64,000 bases of DNA from DAOTXL01 sp034435455 (GCA_034435455.1 DAOTXL010000096.1:1-64000), one strand, 5' to 3'. Numbered from the stretch's first letter, positions 40,026 through 48,998 are shown. The notes: generated from the letters alone by a model not told the origin. Translations and numbers: made by a program.

Positions 40026-40931
40026 CTAGCCCCCGCCCAGCAGGCTGCCCACGTCTATGTTCAGCCCGCCGCTGGAGCCTTTGCCCCCCACCTGGGGCAT
40101 AAACTGGGCCACCTTTTGCGCCAGCTTGGACATGGGCATCGTTTGCAGCCACACCTTGCCCGGCCCCCGGACGCTGGCCAGGAACAGCCCCTCACCGCCC
40201 AGCAGGATATTCCGGAACCCCTTGACCATCGTCACGTCAAAGTCCACCGACGATTCCATGGCCGCCAGGTGGCCGGTATCCACCTTGAGCTGCTGGCCCG
40301 GCTGCAGATCGTACTCGACCACCTCACCGTCCACCTCGATAAAGGCCAGGCCCGGTCCGGTGATCTTTTGCATGATGAACCCTTCGCCGCCGAACAGGCC
40401 GGTGCCCAGCCGCTTGCGGAAGTGCATGTCTATGTTCACACTCTTTTCGGCGCACATAAAGGCGTCCTTCTGGACGATGATGCTTTCGCCCGGCCCCAGG
40501 TTGAAGGGGATGATCTTGCCGGGGAACTCGGAGGCAAAGGCCACCGTGCCCCGGCCGCTGCTTACGTAGAAATCGGTGATGAACAGCGACTCGCCGGCCA
40601 GCGCCCGTTTGACCATCTTGCCCAGGCCGCCGCCCGAGTGGGTGCGCATCTCCACGTTGCCGCTCATCCAGCTCATCCCCCCCGACTCGGAATAGATCAC
40701 CTCGCCCGGCTCCAACTCGATGGTCACCACCTGCATCGTCGTGCCGTCAATCCGGTAGCTGATCCGCCCCCGGCCGCCGGTGAACTCGCGCTGCACATGC
40801 TCGACCTCGGTGTCTAACGGCGGCAAAGCGCCCTCACCGGCCGGTGCTGCTGCGGGTGCCAACGGTGCCCCGCAACTGGTACAGAATCTGGCATTGGGCT
40901 CATTCTCTGCACCACATTCTGGACATTTCAT
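40026..40931 (-). CDS. AIM24 / TIGR00266-family protein with N-terminal zinc ribbon
   Basis: A 301-aa protein. The N-terminus is a zinc ribbon, CPECGAENEPNARFCTSCGAPL (two CxxC pairs, about 3-24), joined by a linker to the AIM24/TIGR00266 beta-rich domain (about 55-280) with ELEPGEVIYSESGGMSWM, GTVAFASEFPGKIIP, GGEGFIMQKITGPGLAF and GGEGLFLASVRGPGKVWLQ. The C-terminus is a flexible Gly/Ser tail. Bacterial members have no firm function. AAGGAG precedes ATG at 40931. It follows two ABC-2 permease genes, which may link it to the exporter. Confidence 0.87.
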   Translation of the reverse strand: MKCPECGAENEPNARFCTSCGAPLAPAAAPAGEGALPPLDTEVEHVQREFTGGRGRISYRIDGTTMQVVTIELEPGEVIYSESGGMSWMSGNVEMRTHSGGGLGKMVKRALAGESLFITDFYVSSGRGTVAFASEFPGKIIPFNLGPGESIIVQKDAFMCAEKSVNIDMHFRKRLGTGLFGGEGFIMQKITGPGLAFIEVDGEVVEYDLQPGQQLKVDTGHLAAMESSVDFDVTMVKGFRNILLGGEGLFLASVRGPGKVWLQTMPMSKLAQKVAQFMPQVGGKGSSGGLNIDVGSLLGGG

Positions 40932-40964
40932 CGCTTTTCTCCTTTTCTCAATTCATCTACTGTC

Positions 40965-42188
40965 CTACTCGAATCTGAACCGCCATGCCGCCAGGGCAAA
41001 CAGCCCCCCGGCATAGAGCAGCATAATGCCCGCCGGCAGCAGCACCGACTCCAGCCCCAGGCCCCGGATGACAATGTTCTCGAACCCATCCATTGCCCAG
41101 GCCGTAGGCAGCAGGTGACCGATGGTCTGGAACGTCTTGCCGGTGTACTCCAGCGGCACCCAGGCCCCGCCCATCCCCGCCAGGACAAACATGGGGATCA
41201 ACGAAAAAATGATCGCCTGCTCCTCGTTGTGGGCCCACGTGCCGATGAGCAACCCCAGGGCCGCCGTCCACAGGGCCGTGCCGACCATCACCAGCAGGGT
41301 TGCCAGCGGCTCACGCATATAGTCCACCCGAAGGGCGAGCTGGCCAAAGGCCACCAGGATCACAAGCTGGCCCAGGATCAGGATCACCATCGCCAGGTAG
41401 TGGCCCAGGATGATCTCGACGCGGCCGATGGCCGTGGTCAGCAACCGGCGCAGCGCCCCGGACTTGCGCTCCCGGATCAGGATCGAAGCGGCGCCGATCA
41501 ACCCGGCAATGGCAAACTGGACCATCATGGAGGGCGAGGTGTGGGAAAAGCCGTTCTCCATGACCGGAGAGCCTGTCTCCTGGGCGATGGCCCCGGAGTG
41601 CCTCACCTGGACCGTCAGCGGCGGGTCGGCCCAGGCCGCGAGGGCCCGCTCCAGCGCCTCGTTCTGGAATTCCTGATCGGCGGCCAGGCCGGATTGGGCG
41701 GTGTACGCCTGGGCGCTGAGCAGGGCCGCTTCGACCGCGCCGGCCAGGCGGCTCGCCGCCGCTTCGATGCCCAGCCGGGCAGGGATCGCCGCCTGTTTGC
41801 TTTCATCGGCAATGATCTGCAGCCGGGCAGGGTTCCCGGCCAGCAGGCTCTCGCCATAGCCGGCCGGGACCAGGACCGCGGCGGCCAGGTCCTCCTCCTG
41901 CACCGCCCTTTCCACGCGGTCGGCCCGGGCCTCGCCGCCCTCCAGCACCACCGGCCGGATGGCATCCGCGGCCTGGAGCAACCTCAGCAGGCCGGCGCTG
42001 AGACGGCTGCCATCCTGATCCACAAAGCCGACCGGCAGGCGGGGGTCCTCCCCCCCGCCGTCAAAGCCACCAAAGGCAAAGCCGAACATCAAGGTAAAGA
42101 CGACCGGCATGATCACCAGGAACAGCGCAGTCATCCAACTGCGGAGCAACTGCCTCAGGTCTGTTATGGCCAGATCGATCGCGCGCAT
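40965..42188 (-). CDS. ABC-2 type exporter permease (second subunit)
   Basis: A 407-aa membrane protein with the ABC2_membrane_3 plan: helix 1 at about 18-38 (ALFLVIMPVVFTLMFGFAF), a large outer loop of about 170 residues, then five helices from about 215 on, including the MVQFAIAGLIGAASILIRERKSGALRRLL signature and GLLIGTWAHNEEQAIIFSLIPMFVLAGMGG. The substrate is unknown; homologues export lipids, peptides or drugs. It starts nine bases after the first permease stops, so the two form a heterodimer with the ATPase at 43548. Confidence 0.85.
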   Translation of the reverse strand: MRAIDLAITDLRQLLRSWMTALFLVIMPVVFTLMFGFAFGGFDGGGEDPRLPVGFVDQDGSRLSAGLLRLLQAADAIRPVVLEGGEARADRVERAVQEEDLAAAVLVPAGYGESLLAGNPARLQIIADESKQAAIPARLGIEAAASRLAGAVEAALLSAQAYTAQSGLAADQEFQNEALERALAAWADPPLTVQVRHSGAIAQETGSPVMENGFSHTSPSMMVQFAIAGLIGAASILIRERKSGALRRLLTTAIGRVEIILGHYLAMVILILGQLVILVAFGQLALRVDYMREPLATLLVMVGTALWTAALGLLIGTWAHNEEQAIIFSLIPMFVLAGMGGAWVPLEYTGKTFQTIGHLLPTAWAMDGFENIVIRGLGLESVLLPAGIMLLYAGGLFALAAWRFRFE

Positions 42189-42197
42189 GGCCCTCTC

Positions 42198-43472
42198 CTA
42201 CGCGAACCGCCTGCGGAAGCGCAGCACGCCGATGGCGAAAAAAGCACCGCTCAGGGCCAGCATCACCACGACAGGCAGCAGCACATCGCCCACCCCACCG
42301 CCGTCTGCGAGCTGCTGGTAGCTGCGCACGGCCCAGCCCTGGGGCACCAGCAGGGAGACCAGGTCGAACGCCCCTCTGGCTGCGCCGGGCACATTGGCGG
42401 TAAAGATGCCGACCATGCCCAACATACCGGTCAGGGTCAGCCCTCCACCGATAACCACGCCCGCCTGTCGGCTGTCCTTGAGCAGGGAGATGAGAAAGAG
42501 GCCAAAACTGCCGGCCAGGAGGACCAGTCCCAACGTGACCAGGCCCAGGAGCAGCGGAGCGCCCCAGCGGATGCCAAAGATCAGGGCCGAGACCCCCAGC
42601 AGCACCCCAACCTGCACGACGAGCGTGGCCAGGCTGGACAAAATGCGGCCCCCCAGGACGGCCGAAACCGGCGTGGGGGTGGTGAACAGCCGGGGCAGGG
42701 TGCCGGCCTCCTCTTCCTGAAGGAGTGACTGAGCCGAGGAAGTGCCGGTAAAGAAGGCGTAGAACACCAACATGCCGGCCATGATCAGGTGGATGATGCC
42801 GGTGCGCAGGTCGGTAGGCTCCTGGACCCCGGTCGGGGGACGGACCTCGACCAGGGGGCCGGCCTCTCTTTGCCAGCTTTCCCCCATAGCGGCCGCCCAC
42901 TCGCCATATTCCAGGGCGATGGACCGGGTTGTGGCCGCATCCAACACCATCTCCCGGCCGGCAAGCTGTTCGCGAGCCACCTGGAGGGCGATCTTGCTCC
43001 CGGCAAAACCATCCACAAGCTGCTGCACGACGCTCTTGATGATGCCCGGCCCCAGGGTCAGGGTAGGGTCGTGGTACAGTTCGATGGCGGCATGCCGTTC
43101 CGGGCCAAACACCGCGGCCGTCAGGTCAGGGGGAATGAGGATCGCCACCCCTGCTTCCTGCCGGTCTACGGCGGTACGGGCCCCGGCCGGGTCGGCCACT
43201 TCCCTCACCTGGAGCAGGCCGGCCAGGCCCTCCGATCTCAGGATGTCTATCAGCGTCTGGCCGACCGAGAACCCCATCTGCCCCTGGTCCTGGTTCACCA
43301 CCTGGACTCGGGTCACCGGCAGGTCAAAGCCACCTTCGCCGGAAGCCATGCCCCCAAAGGCAAAATAGAACAGCCCGCTGACCAACAGGGGCACGGCAAA
43401 GGCAAAGGCCAGGAACGAAGCGCTGCGGACCGAACGGAGCAGGTCTTTGCAGGCGATGTCTAGCGTTTTCAT
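42198..43472 (-). CDS. ABC-2 type exporter permease (first subunit)
   Basis: A 424-aa relative of the next gene, with the same plan: helix 1 at about 19-40 (FLAFAFAVPLLVSGLFYFAFG), an outer domain to about 220, then helices with GMLVFYAFFTGTSSAQSLLQEEEAGTLPRLF and GSFGLFLISLLKDSRQAGVVIGG. The two permeases are only distantly similar, which suits a heterodimer. It is separated from the ATPase gene by 75 bases that contain a GCGTAAAACG-type repeat string, so its expression may partly depend on read-through. Confidence 0.85.
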   Translation of the reverse strand: MKTLDIACKDLLRSVRSASFLAFAFAVPLLVSGLFYFAFGGMASGEGGFDLPVTRVQVVNQDQGQMGFSVGQTLIDILRSEGLAGLLQVREVADPAGARTAVDRQEAGVAILIPPDLTAAVFGPERHAAIELYHDPTLTLGPGIIKSVVQQLVDGFAGSKIALQVAREQLAGREMVLDAATTRSIALEYGEWAAAMGESWQREAGPLVEVRPPTGVQEPTDLRTGIIHLIMAGMLVFYAFFTGTSSAQSLLQEEEAGTLPRLFTTPTPVSAVLGGRILSSLATLVVQVGVLLGVSALIFGIRWGAPLLLGLVTLGLVLLAGSFGLFLISLLKDSRQAGVVIGGGLTLTGMLGMVGIFTANVPGAARGAFDLVSLLVPQGWAVRSYQQLADGGGVGDVLLPVVVMLALSGAFFAIGVLRFRRRFA

Positions 43473-43494
43473 GTTAAATCTACCGTATTCATTG

Positions 43495-43558
43495 CATCAA
43501 ACGTAGAGCGTGAAGCGTAGCATTTCTGGCATCTTACGTTTCAGGTTTTAGTTTCGCA
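43495..43558. repeat. GCGTAGAGCGTGAAGCGTAG / CTTACGTTTCAGG spacer string
   Basis: A direct and an inverted copy of the GCGTAAAACGTAAG string face each other between the ATPase and permease genes, running into the ATPase 3' end. Confidence 0.6.
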
Positions 43559-44516
43559 GCGCCCGGCCCGTCAAATGCAAAAAGACCGTTTCCAGGTTGG
43601 GCTCCTGGATCTCGACCGCGGTGATGCGTATGCCGGCCTCCGCTGCCGACTCGAACAGTCGGGGCAACACCCGGTTGCTGTCGTCCACCAGCAGCGTCAC
43701 CATCCCATCGTGGCTACCGGTCTCCGGGGCAGTCACGGCGCTTACCTGGTGCACCCCCTCCGTAGCCTGCCAGGCAGCCAGCACGCGCTCGGCCGGGGCG
43801 TTGAGCGTCAGGTCCACCCGGTCCAGTTCGCCGACGATCTTGACCAGTTCGGCATGGGTCCCCAGGGCGATGATCTGGCCCTGGTCCATGATGGCGATAT
43901 GGTGAGAAAGCTCCTGGGCTTCCTCCATGTAGTGGGTGGTGTACAGCACCGTCATCCCCTGGCGATTCAGCTCCTTGACGTTGTCGAGGATGTTTCGCCG
44001 GCTCTGGGGGTCAATGCCCACCGTCGGCTCATCGAGGATGAGGACCTGGGGGCGGTTCAGCAGGGCGATGCCAACATTCAGCCGCCGCTTCATCCCCCCG
44101 GAAAACTTGCCGACGCGCCCTTTTTGCCGGTCGGTCAGGCCGATGACCTGCAACACCTGGTCCACCCGCTCCTGGAGCGCTGCACCGCGCAGGCCGTACA
44201 TCTTGCCCCAGAAGGTCAGGTTCTCGCGGGCGCTCAGGTCTTCGTACAGGGCCACCTCCTGCGGGACGACGCCGATGGCGGCTTTGACGGCCATCGGTTC
44301 CCGGCGGATGGAATGGCCCATGACCCATGCGTCGCCCCCGGTGGGCGTCAGCAGGCAGGCCAGCATCGAGATGGTCGTGCTCTTGCCCGCGCCGTTGGGG
44401 CCCAGCAGGCTAAAGATCTCGCCGGCCTGCACCTCAAAGCGGATCCCCTGCACGGCCTGGATGTCGCCGAAATTTTTATACAGGTCCTGGACCTGAATGG
44501 CTTTATCGTTGCCCAT
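43548..44516 (-). CDS. ABC exporter ATPase (ABC-2 family)
   Basis: A 322-aa ATP-binding subunit: Walker A GPNGAGKSTT (about 40), Q-loop VPQEVALYEDLSARENL, signature FSGGMKRRLNVGIALL (about 138), Walker B VLILDEPTVGIDP, switch His in TTHYMEEAQEL, and a C-terminal extension (about 225-322) typical of drug/lipid exporters with separate permeases (DUF4162-like). ATG at 44516 follows AAGGAG; the longer frame upstream enters the promoter. It is the first gene of the operon with two permeases, the AIM24 protein and the 57-residue protein. Confidence 0.92.
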   Translation of the reverse strand: MGNDKAIQVQDLYKNFGDIQAVQGIRFEVQAGEIFSLLGPNGAGKSTTISMLACLLTPTGGDAWVMGHSIRREPMAVKAAIGVVPQEVALYEDLSARENLTFWGKMYGLRGAALQERVDQVLQVIGLTDRQKGRVGKFSGGMKRRLNVGIALLNRPQVLILDEPTVGIDPQSRRNILDNVKELNRQGMTVLYTTHYMEEAQELSHHIAIMDQGQIIALGTHAELVKIVGELDRVDLTLNAPAERVLAAWQATEGVHQVSAVTAPETGSHDGMVTLLVDDSNRVLPRLFESAAEAGIRITAVEIQEPNLETVFLHLTGRALRN

Positions 44517-44593
44517 ACTCCTTTTCCCCTTTATCCCCCTTTGGCCAGGACCTGCGGCAGGCAGCGGCGATGGTCCCTGGTCAAATCTATACC

Positions 44594-44622
44594 ATTGTAC
44601 CATCAGGTAACGGTTTCGGCAA
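44594..44622 (-). promoter_or_regulatory. Promoter of the ABC-2 exporter operon
   Basis: On the minus strand, TTGCCG (44622-44617), 17 bases, TACAAT (44599-44594) preceded by TGG. Confidence 0.65.
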
Positions 44623-44674
44623 ATTGGAGTTCGGGTAACCCGAGACTCTCAGGAACAAACCCGAATTATTATGC

Positions 44675-44864
44675 GGGATGGTTCAATTTGCCGGGAAAAT
44701 CGATTGACACTTTTTGCGGGCATGAAAAATCGCCGCTCATTGCCCTCACCCCTCCTCCATCCCCCCTCTCCCCCGGCCTGGCCAGGGGAGAGGGGGGACA
44801 AAGGGGGGTGAGGGGCAAGAAATTCGGCTGGCACAAAAAGTGTCAACCAATTTTGAACCATCCC
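44675..44864. repeat. 190-bp composite palindromic element (MITE-like)
   Basis: Outer arms GGGATGGTTCAA (44675-44686) and TTGAACCATCCC (44853-44864); second arms TTGACACTTTTTG (44704-44716) and CAAAAAGTGTCAA (44834-44846); third arms CCCTCACCCC with GGGGTGAGGG; inner hairpin CCCCCCTCTCCCC (44761-44773) with GGGGAGAGGGGGG (44785-44797). All listed arms pair perfectly. A partial, inverted copy lies at 55785-55878. No ORF is inside. Confidence 0.85.
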
Positions 44865-45024
44865 TATTATGCGATGAAAAACTGGCGTTGTAAGTTCTCT
44901 GAAATAGAGCGGGCAATTTCTGGTACACCAACTCCTGTGGCCCCGCCGCCCGGCGACAAGGCCCCGGAATGCCTGGACAACGCTGCCGGCCTGCTGGGCG
45001 AGGGGATGGCCCAGGCTCCGAAAC

Positions 45025-45330
45025 ATGCCGCCGCCCGGCCCGGAGCCTGTCGCCGCTCTCGCCCAGTCTCAACCGGAGGCCGTGGCTACGATTCCCAACC
45101 TCCAGGTGGATGGCGGCTACGCCCTGCCCAACGCCGCGGCCCACATCGACACGGCGGTGGATTCCCACGGCAACCTCTATGTGGCCTATGAGTACCTGGA
45201 CGGCAGCGACTATGACCTCTCCTCTTGCGCCGGCACCAACACCGCCCAGGTTCGCTTCCGCTTCACCACCGACGACTTCAACTATGGCGGCAGTTATGGC
45301 GTCGGCTGGTATGAGGACAATGCACCAGGA
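45025..45330 (+). pseudogene. Fragment of a secreted beta-propeller-type protein
   Basis: A frame of about 100 codons reads VATIPNLQVDGGYALPNAAA, then HIDTAVDSHGNLYVAYEYLD, GSDYDLSSC and FRFTTDDFNYGGSYGVGW. The D-x-x-G-N-L-Y-V-A-Y-E core resembles one blade of the secreted repeat proteins of such bacteria. There is no signal peptide, the blade is single, and the frame runs into a terminator hairpin and stops, so I take it as the remnant of a lost larger gene. Confidence 0.5.
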
Positions 45331-45332
45331 CA

Positions 45333-45355
45333 GGGCGGGCATGCCCCGCCTTTTT
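45333..45355 (+). terminator. Terminator-like hairpin before the ECF operon
   Basis: GGCGGG (45334-45339) pairs with CCCGCC (45345-45350) around a five-base loop, followed by TTTTT (45351-45355). Confidence 0.65.
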
Positions 45356-45382
45356 GCGTATCCTTCTGAACGGTGGTATAAT
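45354..45382 (+). promoter_or_regulatory. Promoter of the ECF transporter operon
   Basis: TTGCGT (45354-45359), 17 bases, TATAAT (45377-45382) preceded by TGG. The -35 is weak and the extended -10 strong; it overlaps the terminator T-run. Confidence 0.55.
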
Positions 45383-45403
45383 CGCCTTGTCCTTCGTCCC
45401 GAT

Positions 45404-47053
45404 ATGGGTGCTGAATCCGGCCAGGAGAGTAGCTTGGTCAAGAAGCAGGGCGACAGGGATCCGCTGGTAATCAAAGATCTCACCTTCCGCTATCGTGGCC
45501 GCCCGGAGCCGGCGCTGCGCGATCTCTCTCTGACGCTGGAGCGCGGTGAACTGCTCCTCGTCGCCGGAGCCAGCGGCTGTGGCAAGACCACCCTGATCCG
45601 CTGCATCAACGGCCTGATCCCCCGTAGCTACAAAGGAGAACTGACCGGTCGCATCCTCCTCTACGGTGAGGATACATCTGCTTTTTCCCTGGCTCGCATC
45701 TCCCAAATCGTCGGCACGGTGTTGCAGGACCCGGAACGGCAGATCCTGGGGGCCCGGGTGTCGGCTGAGGTGGCCTTTGGCCTGGAAAATCTGGGCCTGT
45801 CCCGCGCTGAGATCCGGCAGCGTCTGGAGGAGGCGCTTGGCCATTTGGGCATCTCCCATCTGCGGGAGCGTGAAACCTTCCTGCTCTCCGGCGGCGAAAA
45901 GCAAAAAGTCGCCCTGGCCGGCGTGCTGGCCATGCGCCCCAGCATCCTGTTGCTCGACGAACCGCTGGCCAGCCTCGATCCGGCCAGCGGACAGGAGGCG
46001 CTGGCCCTGTTCCGCCGCCTGGCCGATGAGGGGATCAGCCTGATCCTGGTCGAGCACCGCGTCGAGGATGCCCTGAGCATCCGGCCGGACCGGGTGCTCT
46101 ACATGCAGGATGGTCAGATCGGCTACCTCGGCCCGCCGGAGGGCCTGATGGAGGTGGTGGACTACCGGGAGGTCAAGCTGCCCGCTCCGGTCGTCATCCG
46201 GCGGGCAGCGGGCGCCCCGCCGCCCACCTTCGAGCCGGCCATCCGGCCTGACGGCCGCGAGCCGCTGGTCACTTTTGACAACGTGTCCTTTGCCTACACC
46301 GCCGATGGCCCGGAGGTCATCCACGGCGTCAATCTGACGATCCGGCGGGGCGATGTCATCGCCCTCCTGGGGCCCAACGGGGCGGGCAAGACCACGCTGG
46401 TCAAGCATGCCATCGGCCTGCTGAAACCGCGCCACGGCACTGTGACGATCGAAGGGCGCGACACCCGGACCCTGAGCGTGGCCCAGATTGCCCACACCCT
46501 GGGCTATGTCTTCCAGAGCCCCAGCCACATGCTCTTTGCGCCGAGTGTGAGGGAGGAACTGGCCTTTGGCCCGAAAAACCTGGGCTTTGACCAGGAGGCC
46601 GTCGCCGCCGGGGTGGCCCGGGCGGTAGAGATAGTCAACCTGAAAGGGATCGAGGAGTATCCGCCGCTGGCCCTGTCCTTCGGCCAGCAGAAGCGGGTCA
46701 GCATTGCCGCCATCCTGGCCATGCGCTCCAAAATCCTGGTGATGGACGAGCCGACGGCGGGCCAGGATTACGCCAACTATATGGCCTTCATGGACTCTAT
46801 CCTGCAAATGCCCGGCTTCCAGGCGATCCTGTTCATCACCCACGACCTGGACCTGGCCATTTGCTACGCCAATCGGGTGATCCTGATGCACGACGGCCAG
46901 GTTGCCGGGGATGGCCGGCCGGAGGAGGTGCTGGCTGACGCCGACCTGCTCCGCCGCTGCCGCCTGGTGCCGACCTCGTTGTGGGCGGCCAATGTGGCCT
47001 GTCTGCCCCGGACCGGGCGCTTTATGTCCGCCGAGGCGTTGGCTCATCTCTGA
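45404..47053 (+). CDS. ECF transporter fused ATPase (A-A')
   Basis: Energy-coupling module of a vitamin/metal ECF transporter, 549 aa with two ABC domains in one chain. The first (about 25-270) has Walker A GASGCGKTT, signature LLSGGEKQKVALAG and Walker B ILLLDEPLASLDP. The second (about 295-540) has Walker A GPNGAGKTT, signature LSFGQQKRVSIAAIL (Phe for the first Gly) and Walker B ILVMDEPTAGQD. TTG at 45434, with AGGAG six bases upstream, is a serious alternative start; ATG at 45404 lacks a ribosome site but lies close to the promoter. It is followed by the S and T subunit genes. Confidence 0.88.
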   Translation: MGAESGQESSLVKKQGDRDPLVIKDLTFRYRGRPEPALRDLSLTLERGELLLVAGASGCGKTTLIRCINGLIPRSYKGELTGRILLYGEDTSAFSLARISQIVGTVLQDPERQILGARVSAEVAFGLENLGLSRAEIRQRLEEALGHLGISHLRERETFLLSGGEKQKVALAGVLAMRPSILLLDEPLASLDPASGQEALALFRRLADEGISLILVEHRVEDALSIRPDRVLYMQDGQIGYLGPPEGLMEVVDYREVKLPAPVVIRRAAGAPPPTFEPAIRPDGREPLVTFDNVSFAYTADGPEVIHGVNLTIRRGDVIALLGPNGAGKTTLVKHAIGLLKPRHGTVTIEGRDTRTLSVAQIAHTLGYVFQSPSHMLFAPSVREELAFGPKNLGFDQEAVAAGVARAVEIVNLKGIEEYPPLALSFGQQKRVSIAAILAMRSKILVMDEPTAGQDYANYMAFMDSILQMPGFQAILFITHDLDLAICYANRVILMHDGQVAGDGRPEEVLADADLLRRCRLVPTSLWAANVACLPRTGRFMSAEALAHL

Positions 47054-47143
47054 GCCGTGTGGGAGAGAGGGGGTGGTGCTTGCTCAACTATTGCAGCCGT
47101 TGCTTCTCGCCGGGCAAAATGAATCTACAAGGAGGGAATTGAG

Positions 47144-48076
47144 ATGGACCGCAGATTGATTTCCGTAGTCGCTGCCCTCGTCGCCGTCCTGGTTTTCTTT
47201 TTGCTGATCGTGTGGATCGGCGGCGCGGTCAATGACAGCCTGAAACTGGATGAAACGGCCCTGTTGCGCTTCGTCTTTGTGATCATCGGCCTGCTGATCG
47301 TGTTTGCCGTCTACTGGTTCACGCGCAGCAGCGGGGTATGGGAGGTCGGCACGCGCCAGGTGGTCTACATGGCCATCGGTGCGGCGCTGTACGCCGTGTT
47401 CTCTTATCTGTTCAACGGCACCGTCTTTGCCGTGCCTTCGGTCAGCCAGGTGGCCCTGCGGCCGGCCATCGCCATCCCGATGTTCTTCGGCTACGCCTTC
47501 GGGCCGGCCGTCGGCTTTTTCACCGGCGCGGTGGGCAATATGTTTGGCGACGCCCTGACCGGCTTTGGCCTCTCGCCGCAGTGGAGCGTGGGCAACGGCC
47601 TGGTGGGCATGATCGCCGGCATGGCCCTGCTCTTCCCCGACAAAAAGAAGGGGATCAACACCGTGCTCATCATCAGCGCCGTGCTGGCTGCCCTCGGCGC
47701 CCTCTTTTACGCCCTGAACAGCAGCCAGGCCAACATGATGTTCTTTGACCCGGAGGCGGGCATCTTTGGCGACGCCCGGATTACCTGGTTTGCCGGCCTG
47801 TCGGTGGTGATCGGCTTTATCCTGGTGCTGGGGGTGCGCTTTATCTTTGGTCAGAACCTCGAGGTGGCCGCAGCGGTGACCTGGAGCATGTTGGGCAACC
47901 TGCTGGGCATCGGCTTTGCCGCCATCTCCGACATCTGGATCAACGGCTTTTCCCTGCCCGTGGCCATCGTCGGCGAGTTCCTGCCGGCAGCCGGTCCCAA
48001 CCTGATCTTTGCCGCTATCCTGGTGCCCATTCTGGTGGCCGCCTACCTCGCCGTGCAGCGGCAGACCGGGCGGTAG
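47144..48076 (+). CDS. ECF transporter substrate-binding S component
   Basis: A 310-aa integral membrane protein that would capture the substrate. Two extra N-terminal helices (about 6-28 and 40-60) precede a six-helix S-component core (about 75-305) with PAIAIPMFFGYAFGPAVGFFTGAVGNMFGDAL, the helix-loop-helix typical of this fold. Substrate identity cannot be read from the sequence and no riboswitch was recognised upstream. AAGGAGGG precedes ATG at 47144. It lies between the fused ATPase and the T component in one operon. Confidence 0.82.
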   Translation: MDRRLISVVAALVAVLVFFLLIVWIGGAVNDSLKLDETALLRFVFVIIGLLIVFAVYWFTRSSGVWEVGTRQVVYMAIGAALYAVFSYLFNGTVFAVPSVSQVALRPAIAIPMFFGYAFGPAVGFFTGAVGNMFGDALTGFGLSPQWSVGNGLVGMIAGMALLFPDKKKGINTVLIISAVLAALGALFYALNSSQANMMFFDPEAGIFGDARITWFAGLSVVIGFILVLGVRFIFGQNLEVAAAVTWSMLGNLLGIGFAAISDIWINGFSLPVAIVGEFLPAAGPNLIFAAILVPILVAAYLAVQRQTGR

Positions 48077-48091
48077 GCAAGGGGTCGAGCG

Positions 48092-48964
48092 ATGCTGGTC
48101 ACCTGGCGCTATCGCCCGCGCCGGTCCCTGATCCAGAGCTTCGACCCGCGCGCCTGGCTCATCTTTTTTGCGTGTTTCATGGCCTCTTCGCTGATGTTCT
48201 GGGACCTGCGCTTCCTGCTGCCGCTGCTGCTGATCGCCCTGGTGACCCTCTTGACTTCGGGCATCACCTGGCAGGAGAGCCGCCGCGCCTGGCTGTTTAT
48301 CGGCGGGTTTGTCCTCTTTTTCTCGCTGCTGACCTTCCTCACCGGGCGCGGCGGCCTGGAACACTATGCCCAGGAGCATGTCATCACCACCCTGCGCGCC
48401 CCGTTCACCCTCTTGGGCTGGCAGCCCCAGATCAGCATCACCGTGGAGCGGACCATGTTCGCCCTCAGCCAGCTCGTGCGGGTGTTCAGCGTGGCCAGCA
48501 TGACCATCCTCATCCCCTATTCGCTGAACCCGACGCTGTACGGCGTCACCTTCCGCGGCCTGGGCCTGCCGGACAAGATCGCCTACGCCATGGACCTGAC
48601 GATGCGCTTTATCCCTACCTATGCCCGCGATTTCCAGTTGACGCTGGATGCGCAGCGCGCCCGCGGCTACGAGCTGGAAAAGCTGCAGGGGGGCCTGTTT
48701 GCCCAGGTGCGCCGGCTGGCGCCGTTGATCGTGCCGGTCACCATCCACGCCATCGCCGCCAGCGAGGATATCATTGACGCCATGGACCTGCGCGCGTTTG
48801 GCGTTGGCCCGCGTACCTGGTTGCAGCAACTGCACTATCGGCGGCGCGATCGGGTGTTGATCGGGGCGGGGGTGATGCTCGTCGTCGCCTCGGCGGCCCT
48901 GTCGCTCGTCGGCTACAGCCGGCTGTGGGTGCCCTCCTGGGCGTTGTCCTGGGCCGGGGGTTAG
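48092..48964 (+). CDS. ecfT: ECF transporter transmembrane T component (EcfT)
   Basis: Scaffold that couples ATPases to the S subunit, 290 aa. It has about five or six membrane helices, and two cytoplasmic coupling helices ending in the family X-R-X motifs: DAQRARGYELEKL (about 188-200) and DAMDLRAFG (about 228-236). LTMRFIPTYARDFQL is also characteristic. It begins 15 bases after the S gene and completes an A-A', S, T operon. Confidence 0.88.
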   Translation: MLVTWRYRPRRSLIQSFDPRAWLIFFACFMASSLMFWDLRFLLPLLLIALVTLLTSGITWQESRRAWLFIGGFVLFFSLLTFLTGRGGLEHYAQEHVITTLRAPFTLLGWQPQISITVERTMFALSQLVRVFSVASMTILIPYSLNPTLYGVTFRGLGLPDKIAYAMDLTMRFIPTYARDFQLTLDAQRARGYELEKLQGGLFAQVRRLAPLIVPVTIHAIAASEDIIDAMDLRAFGVGPRTWLQQLHYRRRDRVLIGAGVMLVVASAALSLVGYSRLWVPSWALSWAGG

Positions 48965-48998
48965 TGCCCGTCCCCCTGACCCCGCCCCCGGCCCCCAC

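Larger units (their letters stand above)
44517..45403. other. Divergent spacer with promoter, composite palindrome and gene relic
   Basis: It holds the exporter promoter (44594-44622), the 190-bp composite palindrome (44675-44864), a decayed coding fragment (about 45025-45330), a terminator-like hairpin (45333-45355) and the ECF operon promoter. No intact gene is supported. Confidence 0.75.

Noticed and set aside
45025..45369. Intact small secreted protein
   Set aside because: No signal peptide, only one propeller-like blade, and the frame ends inside a terminator hairpin.
45333..45434. Vitamin riboswitch before the ECF operon
   Set aside because: The leader is too short after the predicted start and shows no thiamine, cobalamin or other conserved core.
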